From Pseudonocardia hierapolitana (GTDB lineage: Bacteria > Actinomycetota > Actinomycetes > Mycobacteriales > Pseudonocardiaceae): 64,000 nucleotides of DNA. Every line of letters starts with the position of its first letter. Position 1 is the stretch's first letter. A program made the position numbers and the translations under genes. Below the pieces are notes generated by a model. It saw nothing but the letters and a program-made list of their open reading frames with translations. It ran no database searches and was not told the DNA's origin. Positions 57,309 through 64,000 of the stretch are shown here, one piece after another. The DNA is taken from the NCBI RefSeq assembly GCF_007994075.1, contig NZ_VIWU01000001.1, positions 4,526,001 through 4,590,000 of the forward strand. The letters run 5' to 3'.

Positions 57309-58535
57309 GTGAGTACTCAGCAAGCGGCGGTGAGCCCTCGCGGCGCCGCCCGCGCCTTGGCCATGCTCTTCCTGGGAGCGTTCGTCATGGGCAGTTCGGA
57401 GATGCTCGTCGTCGGGGTGCTGGACCTCGTCGCCGGCGACTTGGGGGTCTCCGTCTCCACGGCGGGCACGCTGGTGACCGGTTTCGCGCTGGGGCTGGCC
57501 ATCGGCGGTCCGATCCTGACCGCACTGACGATCAGGCTGAACAGGCGCACGATCCTGTGCGGCACGCTCGTGCTGGCCATCGCGTGCAACCTCGTCGTGG
57601 TGCTGAGCAGCAGCTACGACCTCACCCTCGTGGCACGGACCCTCACCGGCGCGTTCGCGGGGCTGTTCGACGCCGCGGCGTTCGCGGCGGGCATCGCCGT
57701 GGTCCCGCGGGAGCGGGCCGGCCGGGCGCTCGCAGTGGTCATCTCCGGCTTCGCCGTCTCCACCGCGGTCGGCGTGCCGCTGGGCACCCTGCTCGGCCAC
57801 GCGCTCGGCTGGCGCGGCTCCTACACCGCGATAGTCGTGCTCCTCGCGATCACGCTCATCGCCACGGTGGCGCTGGTTCCGTCCGTGCCCAGCACCGGCG
57901 GCGGCGTCGACGGCCAGGTCAGGTACGCCTTCGCACCACGGGTGCTCGCCGTGCTCGCCCTGTGCGCGCTGGTGTTCGGGGCCGCCTTCGCGGCCATGAC
58001 CTACATCGTGCCGTTCCTGCAGGAGGTCACCGGAGTATCCGGCGCGCTGATCAGCGTGTTCCTCCTGGCGTACGGCGTGGCCACCGCGGTGGGCTCGTTC
58101 GGCGGCGGCCGGTTCGCCGACCGGAACGCCGGGCGCACCCTCATCGTGGCGGCCGTCGGCGCCACGGGGTCCTTGGCCGCGCTGTACCTCTTCGGCACGA
58201 ACCCGTTCCTCGTGGCGCTGCTACTGCTGGCACTGGGCGCGTTCGTCATGGGCAGCGGCCCGTCGCTGCAGTACCGCGTCGTCGCCCTGGCCGGCCCCGG
58301 CGGCCAGCTGGCCCAGTCACTGCCGGCCTCCGCGATCAACGTGGGCATCGCGTTCGGCTCCTTCGCCGGTGGCGTGGCCCTCGGAGCTTTCACCGCCTCC
58401 GCCGCGATCCTCACCGGTCTCGTGATCGCCATCGTCGCCGTTCCCGTCGCGTGGGCCACCAGTCGGCTCGAGCCGCCCGTGATCGAGGACTCCGCGCCGG
58501 TCGCAAGTGGCGAGCCGGTAGCGGTGGCCGGATAG
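57309..58535 (+). CDS. Major facilitator superfamily transporter (drug efflux type)
   Basis: 408 residues from GTG at 57309 with an AGGAGG ribosome site. Twelve hydrophobic helices; GVLDLVAGDLGVSVSTAGTL, LTGAFAGLFDAAAF and a motif-A-like loop RLNRRTIL mark the DHA1 arabinose/chloramphenicol-efflux-like group. It likely exports a small molecule by proton antiport. It lies 143 bp after the ECF42 gene and 44 bp before a DUF899 gene; the three may respond to the same signal. Confidence 0.85.
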   Translation: MSTQQAAVSPRGAARALAMLFLGAFVMGSSEMLVVGVLDLVAGDLGVSVSTAGTLVTGFALGLAIGGPILTALTIRLNRRTILCGTLVLAIACNLVVVLSSSYDLTLVARTLTGAFAGLFDAAAFAAGIAVVPRERAGRALAVVISGFAVSTAVGVPLGTLLGHALGWRGSYTAIVVLLAITLIATVALVPSVPSTGGGVDGQVRYAFAPRVLAVLALCALVFGAAFAAMTYIVPFLQEVTGVSGALISVFLLAYGVATAVGSFGGGRFADRNAGRTLIVAAVGATGSLAALYLFGTNPFLVALLLLALGAFVMGSGPSLQYRVVALAGPGGQLAQSLPASAINVGIAFGSFAGGVALGAFTASAAILTGLVIAIVAVPVAWATSRLEPPVIEDSAPVASGEPVAVAG

Positions 58536-58579
58536 CGCCGACCCGCGAAGAAGTGACACACCCGAGAGAGGAGACAACC

Positions 58580-59326
58580 ATGTCCGACCCGGAGATCACG
58601 ACACGCGAGCAGTGGCTCGTGGCCCGACGTGCGCTGCTCGCGCAGGAGAAGGAGCTGACCCGCCACCGCGACGAGGTCAACGCCGCCCGGCGCCGGCTGC
58701 CGATGGTGGAGATCACGAAGGCCTACACCTTCGACGGACCACACGGCAGCGCCGGACTGCGGGACCTGTTCGAGGGCCGGGGCCAGTTGGTGATCTACCA
58801 CCTCATGCTCGATCCCGGCGCGGGCGAGGCATGTCCCGCCTGCTCGTTCTGGATCGACACCGTCGGTGATCTCACCCATCTGCACGCGCGCGACACCTCC
58901 TTCGCGGCCGTCTCCCTGGCACCGCTGGAGGAGATCGAACGCTACAAGCGGCGGATGGGCTGGACGATCCCCTGGTACTCGTCGCACGGCAGCGACTTCA
59001 ACTACGACTTCCACGTCAGCTTCGACCCGGCGATCGTGCCGGTCGAGTACAACTACACCGGCTTCGCCGAGCTCGTGCGGAAGAACCCCGCATGGGAGGG
59101 CTACACGGGCTCGGAGATGGGCGTGAGCGCGTTCCTCCGCCACGGCGACCGCGTCTTCCACACCTACTCCTGCTTCGAGCGCGGCATCGATCAGCTCAAC
59201 GGCACCTACAACTGGCTCGACCTCACCGCCCGGGGCCGTCAGGAGGACTGGGAGCAACCGCCCGGCCGCGCGGACGGCCCGGCCATGAGCTGGCTGCGCC
59301 GCCACGACGAGTACGGCCGGGACTGA
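58580..59326 (+). CDS. DUF899 thioredoxin-like protein
   Basis: 248 residues from ATG at 58580 with GAGAGGAG upstream. DUF899 signature: EYTFDGP-like AYTFDGPHGSAGLRDLF, QLVIYHLMLDPGA, CPACSFWID (a C-x-x-C), IPWYSSHGSDFNYDF, and SCFERGIDQLNGTYNWLDLT. The thioredoxin-like fold and cysteines suggest a redox or dithiol-linked role, not proven. Downstream of the MFS gene and possibly co-transcribed. Confidence 0.88.
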   Translation: MSDPEITTREQWLVARRALLAQEKELTRHRDEVNAARRRLPMVEITKAYTFDGPHGSAGLRDLFEGRGQLVIYHLMLDPGAGEACPACSFWIDTVGDLTHLHARDTSFAAVSLAPLEEIERYKRRMGWTIPWYSSHGSDFNYDFHVSFDPAIVPVEYNYTGFAELVRKNPAWEGYTGSEMGVSAFLRHGDRVFHTYSCFERGIDQLNGTYNWLDLTARGRQEDWEQPPGRADGPAMSWLRRHDEYGRD

Positions 59327-59337
59327 TCTTCCCGGGC

Positions 59338-60561
59338 CTAGTGCGTGCGGAAGCGGTTCGTCACGTCCTCGACCAGCTCGCGGAAGCGGGCCGCCTCGGC
59401 GTCGAAGGGCGGGCTGGGGGCGAGCCGGGTGGGGTCGGGCTTGGTGATGTAGGAGACGAGCCAGCCGAGGGCCTGCGACTCGGCGAGCGCGCGGCGGGCC
59501 TCGTCGTCGCCCGCCCAGTCGCCGACGTCGAGCAGCAGCTCGGCGGCCAGCTCCAGGTGGGAGGGGTCGACGGCGAGCGGGCCCTCGGCGAGGTCGTCGG
59601 CGAGCCCGGTGAGGCTGTAGGCGTTCAGGTCGTCGACCTGCACGTCCAGCTCGCCCACTGCGGCGCGCTCGACGATCTCCGGCCAGGTGGACGCGGTCGC
59701 CAGGTCGTGCCCGGCGGCTCCGTCCTCGGCGAGCCAGCGGGCCAGGGCCCGCTCGCTGCGGAAGACGTCGATGCGCCCGTCGGAGCCGAGGAAGACGGCC
59801 TTGTCGTCGAGGTAGCAGCGCAGGGTGAAGTGGTCGCCGTCGCGGGTGGTGATCCGGACGGGGTCGATCCCGACCTCCTCCCAGAAGCCGGTCTCCTCGT
59901 CCTCATCCTCGTCGGCCGCGCCGTCCTCATCGGCCTCGGTGACCGTGGGCTCGTCGGTGTCCTCGACGATCACGACCTCCTTCTCGGCCGCCGCGAGCGC
60001 GACGGCGTCGACCTCGGGGGTGGCGACGATGTCGTCGAGCGCGTCGATGACCTCGTCCCAGCGCTCGGCGATCGTCTCGACCATCTGCGTCCACAGCCGC
60101 TGGCCCTCGCGTCCGACGAACGGCAGCGTGCCCTGGCGCAGGAGACCGAACGCGGGTGCGGCACCGAGGACGTCGGTGACCGCGTCCAGCTCGCAGACCT
60201 CGGCGATCGAGCGGACCATCTCGGTGATCTCGGCGAGCTCGCCGACCGTCCAGGTGTCGGGGTCCTCGGCGACGAGCTCGGGGACGCCGACGATGTCGTA
60301 CCGCTGGGTGTCGTCCGGGGTCAGCTCCGGCACCGTGAGGTCGGGCACCACGGACCACGCCGGGTGGTCGACGAGGTCGTGCTCGGTGACCGTGCGGACG
60401 AACGCCGCGAGCTGGGTGACCTCCGGGAAGGCGAACAACGCGTCGTCGTCGCCGAGGAAGGCCTCCCATTCCTCGCCGTCCTCACGCCACCGGGGCGCCC
60501 ACAGCGTGACGAGGTCGCCCTCCGTCAGGGAGAGCTGGATCGGGACGATGTCGCTGGCCAC
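59338..60561 (-). CDS. Conserved acidic actinobacterial protein
   Basis: 407 residues, no signal or helix through the membrane. Two similar halves (about 15-160 and 226-400) each contain a short region with F-P-x-x-x-x-L/A and W motifs (LFAFPEVTQLAAFVR; DVFRSERALARWLAEDG), joined by a strongly acidic linker (DEDGAADEDEDEETG). Genes like this are widespread in actinobacteria and are sometimes called primosomal protein without proof. Function unknown. It is convergent with the DUF899 gene. Confidence 0.7.
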   Translation of the reverse strand: MASDIVPIQLSLTEGDLVTLWAPRWREDGEEWEAFLGDDDALFAFPEVTQLAAFVRTVTEHDLVDHPAWSVVPDLTVPELTPDDTQRYDIVGVPELVAEDPDTWTVGELAEITEMVRSIAEVCELDAVTDVLGAAPAFGLLRQGTLPFVGREGQRLWTQMVETIAERWDEVIDALDDIVATPEVDAVALAAAEKEVVIVEDTDEPTVTEADEDGAADEDEDEETGFWEEVGIDPVRITTRDGDHFTLRCYLDDKAVFLGSDGRIDVFRSERALARWLAEDGAAGHDLATASTWPEIVERAAVGELDVQVDDLNAYSLTGLADDLAEGPLAVDPSHLELAAELLLDVGDWAGDDEARRALAESQALGWLVSYITKPDPTRLAPSPPFDAEAARFRELVEDVTNRFRTH

Positions 60562-60780
60562 GCGGGAAGCCTAGGACCACGCCTCGACCGCCCGGCCGGT
60601 GGTGCGGCATACGCGGCGCGAGGGCGGGCGTCACCGGCCGTTCGTCCCGCGGTCGTCGACGCGTGCACGAGCACGTTGCCCCGGCTCGGCACGTTTTGCT
60701 CGCCCATCCGGGAGATCAGGCTCACCCGATCGCCCGGGCTGCACTGCCTCGAAAGGTGGCGAGCGGGCCGGAGTGCGGGG

Positions 60781-61653
60781 TCAGCGCCCCACCGGGTGCC
60801 ACACGGTCTTGATCTCGGTCCAGGCCCGCAGCCGGGTGAGCTCCGGGACCCGGGTCCAGTCGGGCTCGGCGGCGGGCCTCGGCAGCACCCGCTTGACCCC
60901 CTCGGCTGCTGCGCGTTCCAGGTCGGCGGCCAGCTCGGCGGGCGCCCCCACCAGGTCGAGGGCCTGCACCTCGCCGTGCGCGGCGAGCCACGGCGCGAGC
61001 TCGGCGGTGCGCCCGGTGAGCACGTTGGCCACCCCGCCGGGCACGTCGGACGTGGCGAGCACCTCGGCCAGCTCCACCGCGGGCAGCGGCCGGGCCTCGG
61101 AGGCCACGACGACGGCCGTGCAGCCGGTGGCGAGCACGGGCGCGAGCACGTCGACCAGCCCGAGCAGCGACGACGACCGGGGCGCCAGCACCCCCACCAC
61201 GCCGGTGGGCTCCGGCGTGGACCAGTTCACCAGCGGCCCGGCCACCGGGTTCACCGAGCCGAGCACGGACGCGATCTTGTCGGTCCACCCGGCGTACCAG
61301 ACCCAGCGGTCGATCGCGGTGTCCACCAGCGTGGCGGCCTGTCCCTTGCGCACGCCCTCGGCGGCCACCACGTCGTCGACGAACTGGGCGCGGCGCCCCT
61401 GCAGCATCTCGGCGACCCGGTACAGCACCTGGCCGCGGTTGTAGGCGGTGGCTCCCGCCCAGCCGGGGAAGGCCGCGCGGGCGGAGCTCACCGCGTCGCG
61501 CACGTCCTTGCGGGAGGCGAGCGCGGCGTGGGCGAGCAGCGTGCCGCCGGCGCCGGTGACCGCGTAGCTGCGGCCCGACTCCGAGCGCGGGAACGCGCCG
61601 CCGACGTACAGCTTGTAGGTCTTGGCGACGGTGAGCCGGTCGGTGGTCGTCAC
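60781..61653 (-). CDS. Shortened aldehyde dehydrogenase family protein without catalytic cysteine
   Basis: 290 residues from GTG at 61653, against about 480 in a full aldehyde dehydrogenase. The N-terminal half of the family is visible: KLYVGGAFPRSESGRSY, DAVSSARAAFPGWAG, NRGQVLYRVAEML, WSTPEPTGVVGVLAP and SDVPGGVANVLTG. After that the chain ends without the Cys or Glu active-site region. It may be a cofactor-binding or accessory subunit, as paired short and long ALDH genes are known in actinobacteria, or a truncated gene. It starts 11 bp downstream of the LuxR regulator stop. Confidence 0.72.
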   Translation of the reverse strand: MTTTDRLTVAKTYKLYVGGAFPRSESGRSYAVTGAGGTLLAHAALASRKDVRDAVSSARAAFPGWAGATAYNRGQVLYRVAEMLQGRRAQFVDDVVAAEGVRKGQAATLVDTAIDRWVWYAGWTDKIASVLGSVNPVAGPLVNWSTPEPTGVVGVLAPRSSSLLGLVDVLAPVLATGCTAVVVASEARPLPAVELAEVLATSDVPGGVANVLTGRTAELAPWLAAHGEVQALDLVGAPAELAADLERAAAEGVKRVLPRPAAEPDWTRVPELTRLRAWTEIKTVWHPVGR

Positions 61654-61663
61654 CCCGCGGAAT

Positions 61664-64000
61664 CTACGCCGGGAGGTCGAGCCGGACGAGCTGCGCGCGG
61701 GACGCCACTCCGAGCTTCGGGAACGCCTTGTAGAGGTGGTAGCCGACCGTGCGCGGGGACAGGAACAGCTGCGCGGCGATGTCACGGTTGGACAGTCCCG
61801 CCGCGGCGAGCCGGACGACCTGCAGTTCCTGCGGCGTGAGCTCGCCGAGCTGGTCGGGGGCGGGGCCGGTCGCCCTGGTCGACGTCGAGCGGGTCTCGCC
61901 CGTGGCGCGCAGCTCGGCGCGCGCCCGCTCGGCCCACGGCCCCGCGCCCAGCTCGTCGAACGCGTCTGCCGCCGCCCGCAGCGGCCCGCGTGCCTCGCTG
62001 CGGCGCCGCGCCCGGCGCAGCCACTCGCCGTGCAGGAGGTCGGTGCGGGCGCGTTCGAACCCGTGCGTGCCCGCCCTCCGGTGCAGCGCCACGGCCGTGG
62101 CGAACAGCTCGGCCGCGCCGTCCTCCGAGGCGACGAGCGCCCAGCAGCGGTGGGCGATCGCACGCGCCCACGTCTGCCCGGTGTGCTCGGCCCACCGCGC
62201 GTACCGGTCGGCGGCGCGCCGCGCGTCCGCGGTCCGTCCGGCGCGCGCCGCCGCCTCCACGAGGTCGGGAAGCCCGCGCCACCACCCCGGCGAGCCGGCC
62301 GCCTCCGTGAGCCGGTCTGCGGCGGCGTCGAACCGGCCGAGGCCGAGGTCGAGCAGGCCACGGGCCGACCCGGTGATCCCGACGGAGCGCGCGGTCGGCC
62401 GCCGCCCGTCCAGCTCGCCGAGGGCGGCGGTGAACCGCATCTCGTCGCCGGTCGCCGCGGCGACGTGGGCCAGCACGCCGGCCAGCTGGTCGACGACCTG
62501 GTTCTGTCCGACGTCGCGGGCGATGCACAGGCCGTCGGCGGCCGCGGCCGCGGCGTCGCGCCAGTGGCCGAGGTGCCAGCGGCTCGTCGCGAGGGCGGCG
62601 AGCACCCGGGGCAGGGCGCCGAGCGCGCCGGTGGAGCGGGCCTCCCGCTCTGCGGCCGCGGCGAGGGTGAGCGCGGTGGTGTCCTCGCCCGCCACGAGGT
62701 ACCAGGCGGCGAGGCTCGCGGTGGCGCGCGGCTCGCCCTCGCCCCGGCACGCGGCCATCTCGGCGAGCGCGGCGGCCGCCGTGGGCAGCGGGGCGTCCGG
62801 GTCGTCGGGGAGCTGCGCCGCGGCCAGCGCGGCGTAGGCGCGGATGTGGTCGGCACCGGGCACACCGAGCTCGGCCGCGGTCTCGGCCACCCGCTCCACC
62901 ATGCCGCGGTCGCGGGCCGACCACCCGGCCTCGACCGCCCACAGCAGCATCTCGGCAGCCAGGTCGGGTGCCGCGCGCGCCGCAGGTCCGGCGGCGTCCA
63001 GGAGCAGCCGGTGGGTCTCCGGGACGTCGCCGTCCGCGTCGGCGAGCTGCGCCCGCACCAGGGCGAGCCGCGCCCGCAGCTGCGGATCGTCGGTGACCGG
63101 CGCCGTGCAGCCGACCAGCTGGGCCGCCCATTCGCGGTGCCCGGCCTCGGCCGCAGCCTCGGCCGCCGCCACCATGCGCCGCGTCCGCTCCCCGCCGAAC
63201 GGGGTGAGGGCGGCGGAGCGTTCGAAGGCCGCGGCCACCGTCTCGTGGCTGCCACGCTCGCGGGCCCGCAACGCGCTCTCCTCCAGCGCGGCGGCCACCG
63301 CCTCGTCCGGGCCGAGGCTCGACGCCGCCAGGTGCCAGTTGCGCCGGTCCTCCTCGTTCCGGCCGTTCAGCACGTCCGCCAGCGCCTGGTGCGCCGCCCG
63401 CTTAGCCCCCATGGTCGCGGCTCCGTAGACGGCGGTCCGGATCAGCGGGTGGTGGAACCCCATGCACCCCTCGCTGAACATCAGCAGCCGTTCCCGCTCC
63501 AGCAGCTCCACGTCGGCCGGCCCGGCGCCGAGCCGCGCGGCCGCGGCGAGCACCACGCGCGTGTCGCACGTCCCGTCGGCGGCGGCCACGAGAAGCGCGG
63601 TGCGGGCCGCCTCGGGAAGGGCGGCGATGCGGGCCGCGAACTCCCGCTCGACGGGGCTGTGCGTCGGGGCGATCCCACCGCGGCCTGCGTCGGGCGGACC
63701 GAGCGGGTAGACCGGCGCGCGGCCCGCCCGGTGGGCCGCGGGCAGCTCGTGCAGGGCGAGCGGGTTGCCGGCCGCCTCGCGCAGGAGCTGGTCCCGCACC
63801 GGGCGCGGCAGGTCGCCCGCCTCGGCGTCCAGCACCTCGCGGGCGCTCGCGTCGTCCAGCCGCGCGAGGTCGAGCGATGCGATACCGGGGGCCGGGAACT
63901 GCGGGGCCAGCCCGCTGCGCGCGGCGAACAGCAGTACGACGGACTCGCTGCCCAGCCGCCGCGCCGCGAAGAGCAGCGCCTGGGCGGACGCCCGGTCGAC
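61664..64000 (-). CDS. LuxR-type ATPase regulator (LAL family), N-terminus beyond the window
   Basis: At least 778 residues; the frame is open at the window end, so the P-loop part of the ATPase lies outside. Visible are LLFAARSG (sensor strand), QLLREAAGNPLALHELP (AAA lid), FHHPLIRTAVY, a helical TPR-like middle, and the C-terminal LuxR helix-turn-helix LTPQELQVVRLAAAGLSNRDIAAQLF. Large regulators of this sort activate genes after binding ATP and a ligand such as maltotriose or an antibiotic signal. The short ALDH gene is immediately downstream and could be a target. Confidence 0.92.
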   Translation of the reverse strand, partial: VDRASAQALLFAARRLGSESVVLLFAARSGLAPQFPAPGIASLDLARLDDASAREVLDAEAGDLPRPVRDQLLREAAGNPLALHELPAAHRAGRAPVYPLGPPDAGRGGIAPTHSPVEREFAARIAALPEAARTALLVAAADGTCDTRVVLAAAARLGAGPADVELLERERLLMFSEGCMGFHHPLIRTAVYGAATMGAKRAAHQALADVLNGRNEEDRRNWHLAASSLGPDEAVAAALEESALRARERGSHETVAAAFERSAALTPFGGERTRRMVAAAEAAAEAGHREWAAQLVGCTAPVTDDPQLRARLALVRAQLADADGDVPETHRLLLDAAGPAARAAPDLAAEMLLWAVEAGWSARDRGMVERVAETAAELGVPGADHIRAYAALAAAQLPDDPDAPLPTAAAALAEMAACRGEGEPRATASLAAWYLVAGEDTTALTLAAAAEREARSTGALGALPRVLAALATSRWHLGHWRDAAAAAADGLCIARDVGQNQVVDQLAGVLAHVAAATGDEMRFTAALGELDGRRPTARSVGITGSARGLLDLGLGRFDAAADRLTEAAGSPGWWRGLPDLVEAAARAGRTADARRAADRYARWAEHTGQTWARAIAHRCWALVASEDGAAELFATAVALHRRAGTHGFERARTDLLHGEWLRRARRRSEARGPLRAAADAFDELGAGPWAERARAELRATGETRSTSTRATGPAPDQLGELTPQELQVVRLAAAGLSNRDIAAQLFLSPRTVGYHLYKAFPKLGVASRAQLVRLDLPA

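Overview
The window is very GC-rich with GTG/TTG starts, tightly overlapping genes and many actinobacterial hallmarks: coenzyme F420 synthesis (FbiC), SOS-controlled dnaE2, a monomeric NADP isocitrate dehydrogenase, IdeR/DtxR-type iron boxes, folD next to DUF3017, and many TetR/LacI/LuxR regulators. It looks like chromosomal sequence of a filamentous actinomycete, most likely Pseudonocardiaceae (Pseudonocardia-like). This is inferred from gene content only. No rRNA, tRNA, CRISPR array, insertion sequence or phage gene was recognised.

Layout. 1-2.5 kb: divergent sugar ABC transporter and LacI regulator with two palindromic operators. 2.5-4.7 kb: MerR-thioredoxin pair, a scrambled junction of two gene fragments, and an aminoglycoside-phosphotransferase-like gene. 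4.8-11 kb: dnaE2 with a perfect SOS box, a TetR/F420-nitroreductase pair with two operators, a 90-bp copy of the dnaE2 3' region, and a frameshifted sensor kinase. 11-15.5 kb: pentapeptide protein, folD, DUF3017, a carboxymuconolactone-decarboxylase-like protein, DUF2252 and a VapBC pair. 15.5-19.9 kb: ABC-2 exporter operon, repeat-rich intergenic DNA and a TetR/SDR pair. 20-26 kb: icd, an SH3-like membrane protein, a predicted pseudokinase, a YbaK-type deacylase and a lipase. 26-31 kb: VTC/DUF4956 pair, a three-repeat secreted lectin, a secreted orphan and an iron-siderophore lipoprotein. 31-42 kb: fbiC, two zinc alcohol dehydrogenases, an amino-acid-oxidase-like flavoprotein, trpS, a YihY membrane protein, a GntR regulator, a GNAT protein and a C45 peptidase. 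42.5-43.7 kb: D,D-carboxypeptidase. 43.9-53.2 kb: nucleoside uptake and salvage (BMP lipoprotein, ABC ATPase, two permeases, cdd, deoA, then add). 53.2-64 kb: a second iron lipoprotein, a glycosyltransferase remnant, an orphan response regulator, a DGPF/YCII protein with ECF42-type sigma factor, MFS and DUF899 proteins, an acidic conserved protein, a shortened aldehyde dehydrogenase and a large LuxR-type ATPase regulator cut by the window end.

How genes work together. The clearest pathway is import of nucleosides followed by deamination (Cdd, Add) and phosphorolysis (DeoA). Two solitary siderophore-binding lipoproteins each carry an iron box, so they probably belong to one iron regulon with permeases elsewhere. 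FbiC supplies the F420 precursor that Ddn-type proteins such as the one at 8771 use.

The most unusual structures are non-coding. A 53-bp double palindrome occurs twice in opposite orientation (2536 and 49409). A symmetrical array of 4+4 units with strict 22-bp spacing lies at 42316-42480. A 32-bp tandem triplication overlaps the folD stop. Several genes look recently damaged: the sensor kinase by a 1-nt insertion, DUF4956 by a probable 1-nt deletion, and fragments at 3.3-3.7 kb and 54.2-54.8 kb.
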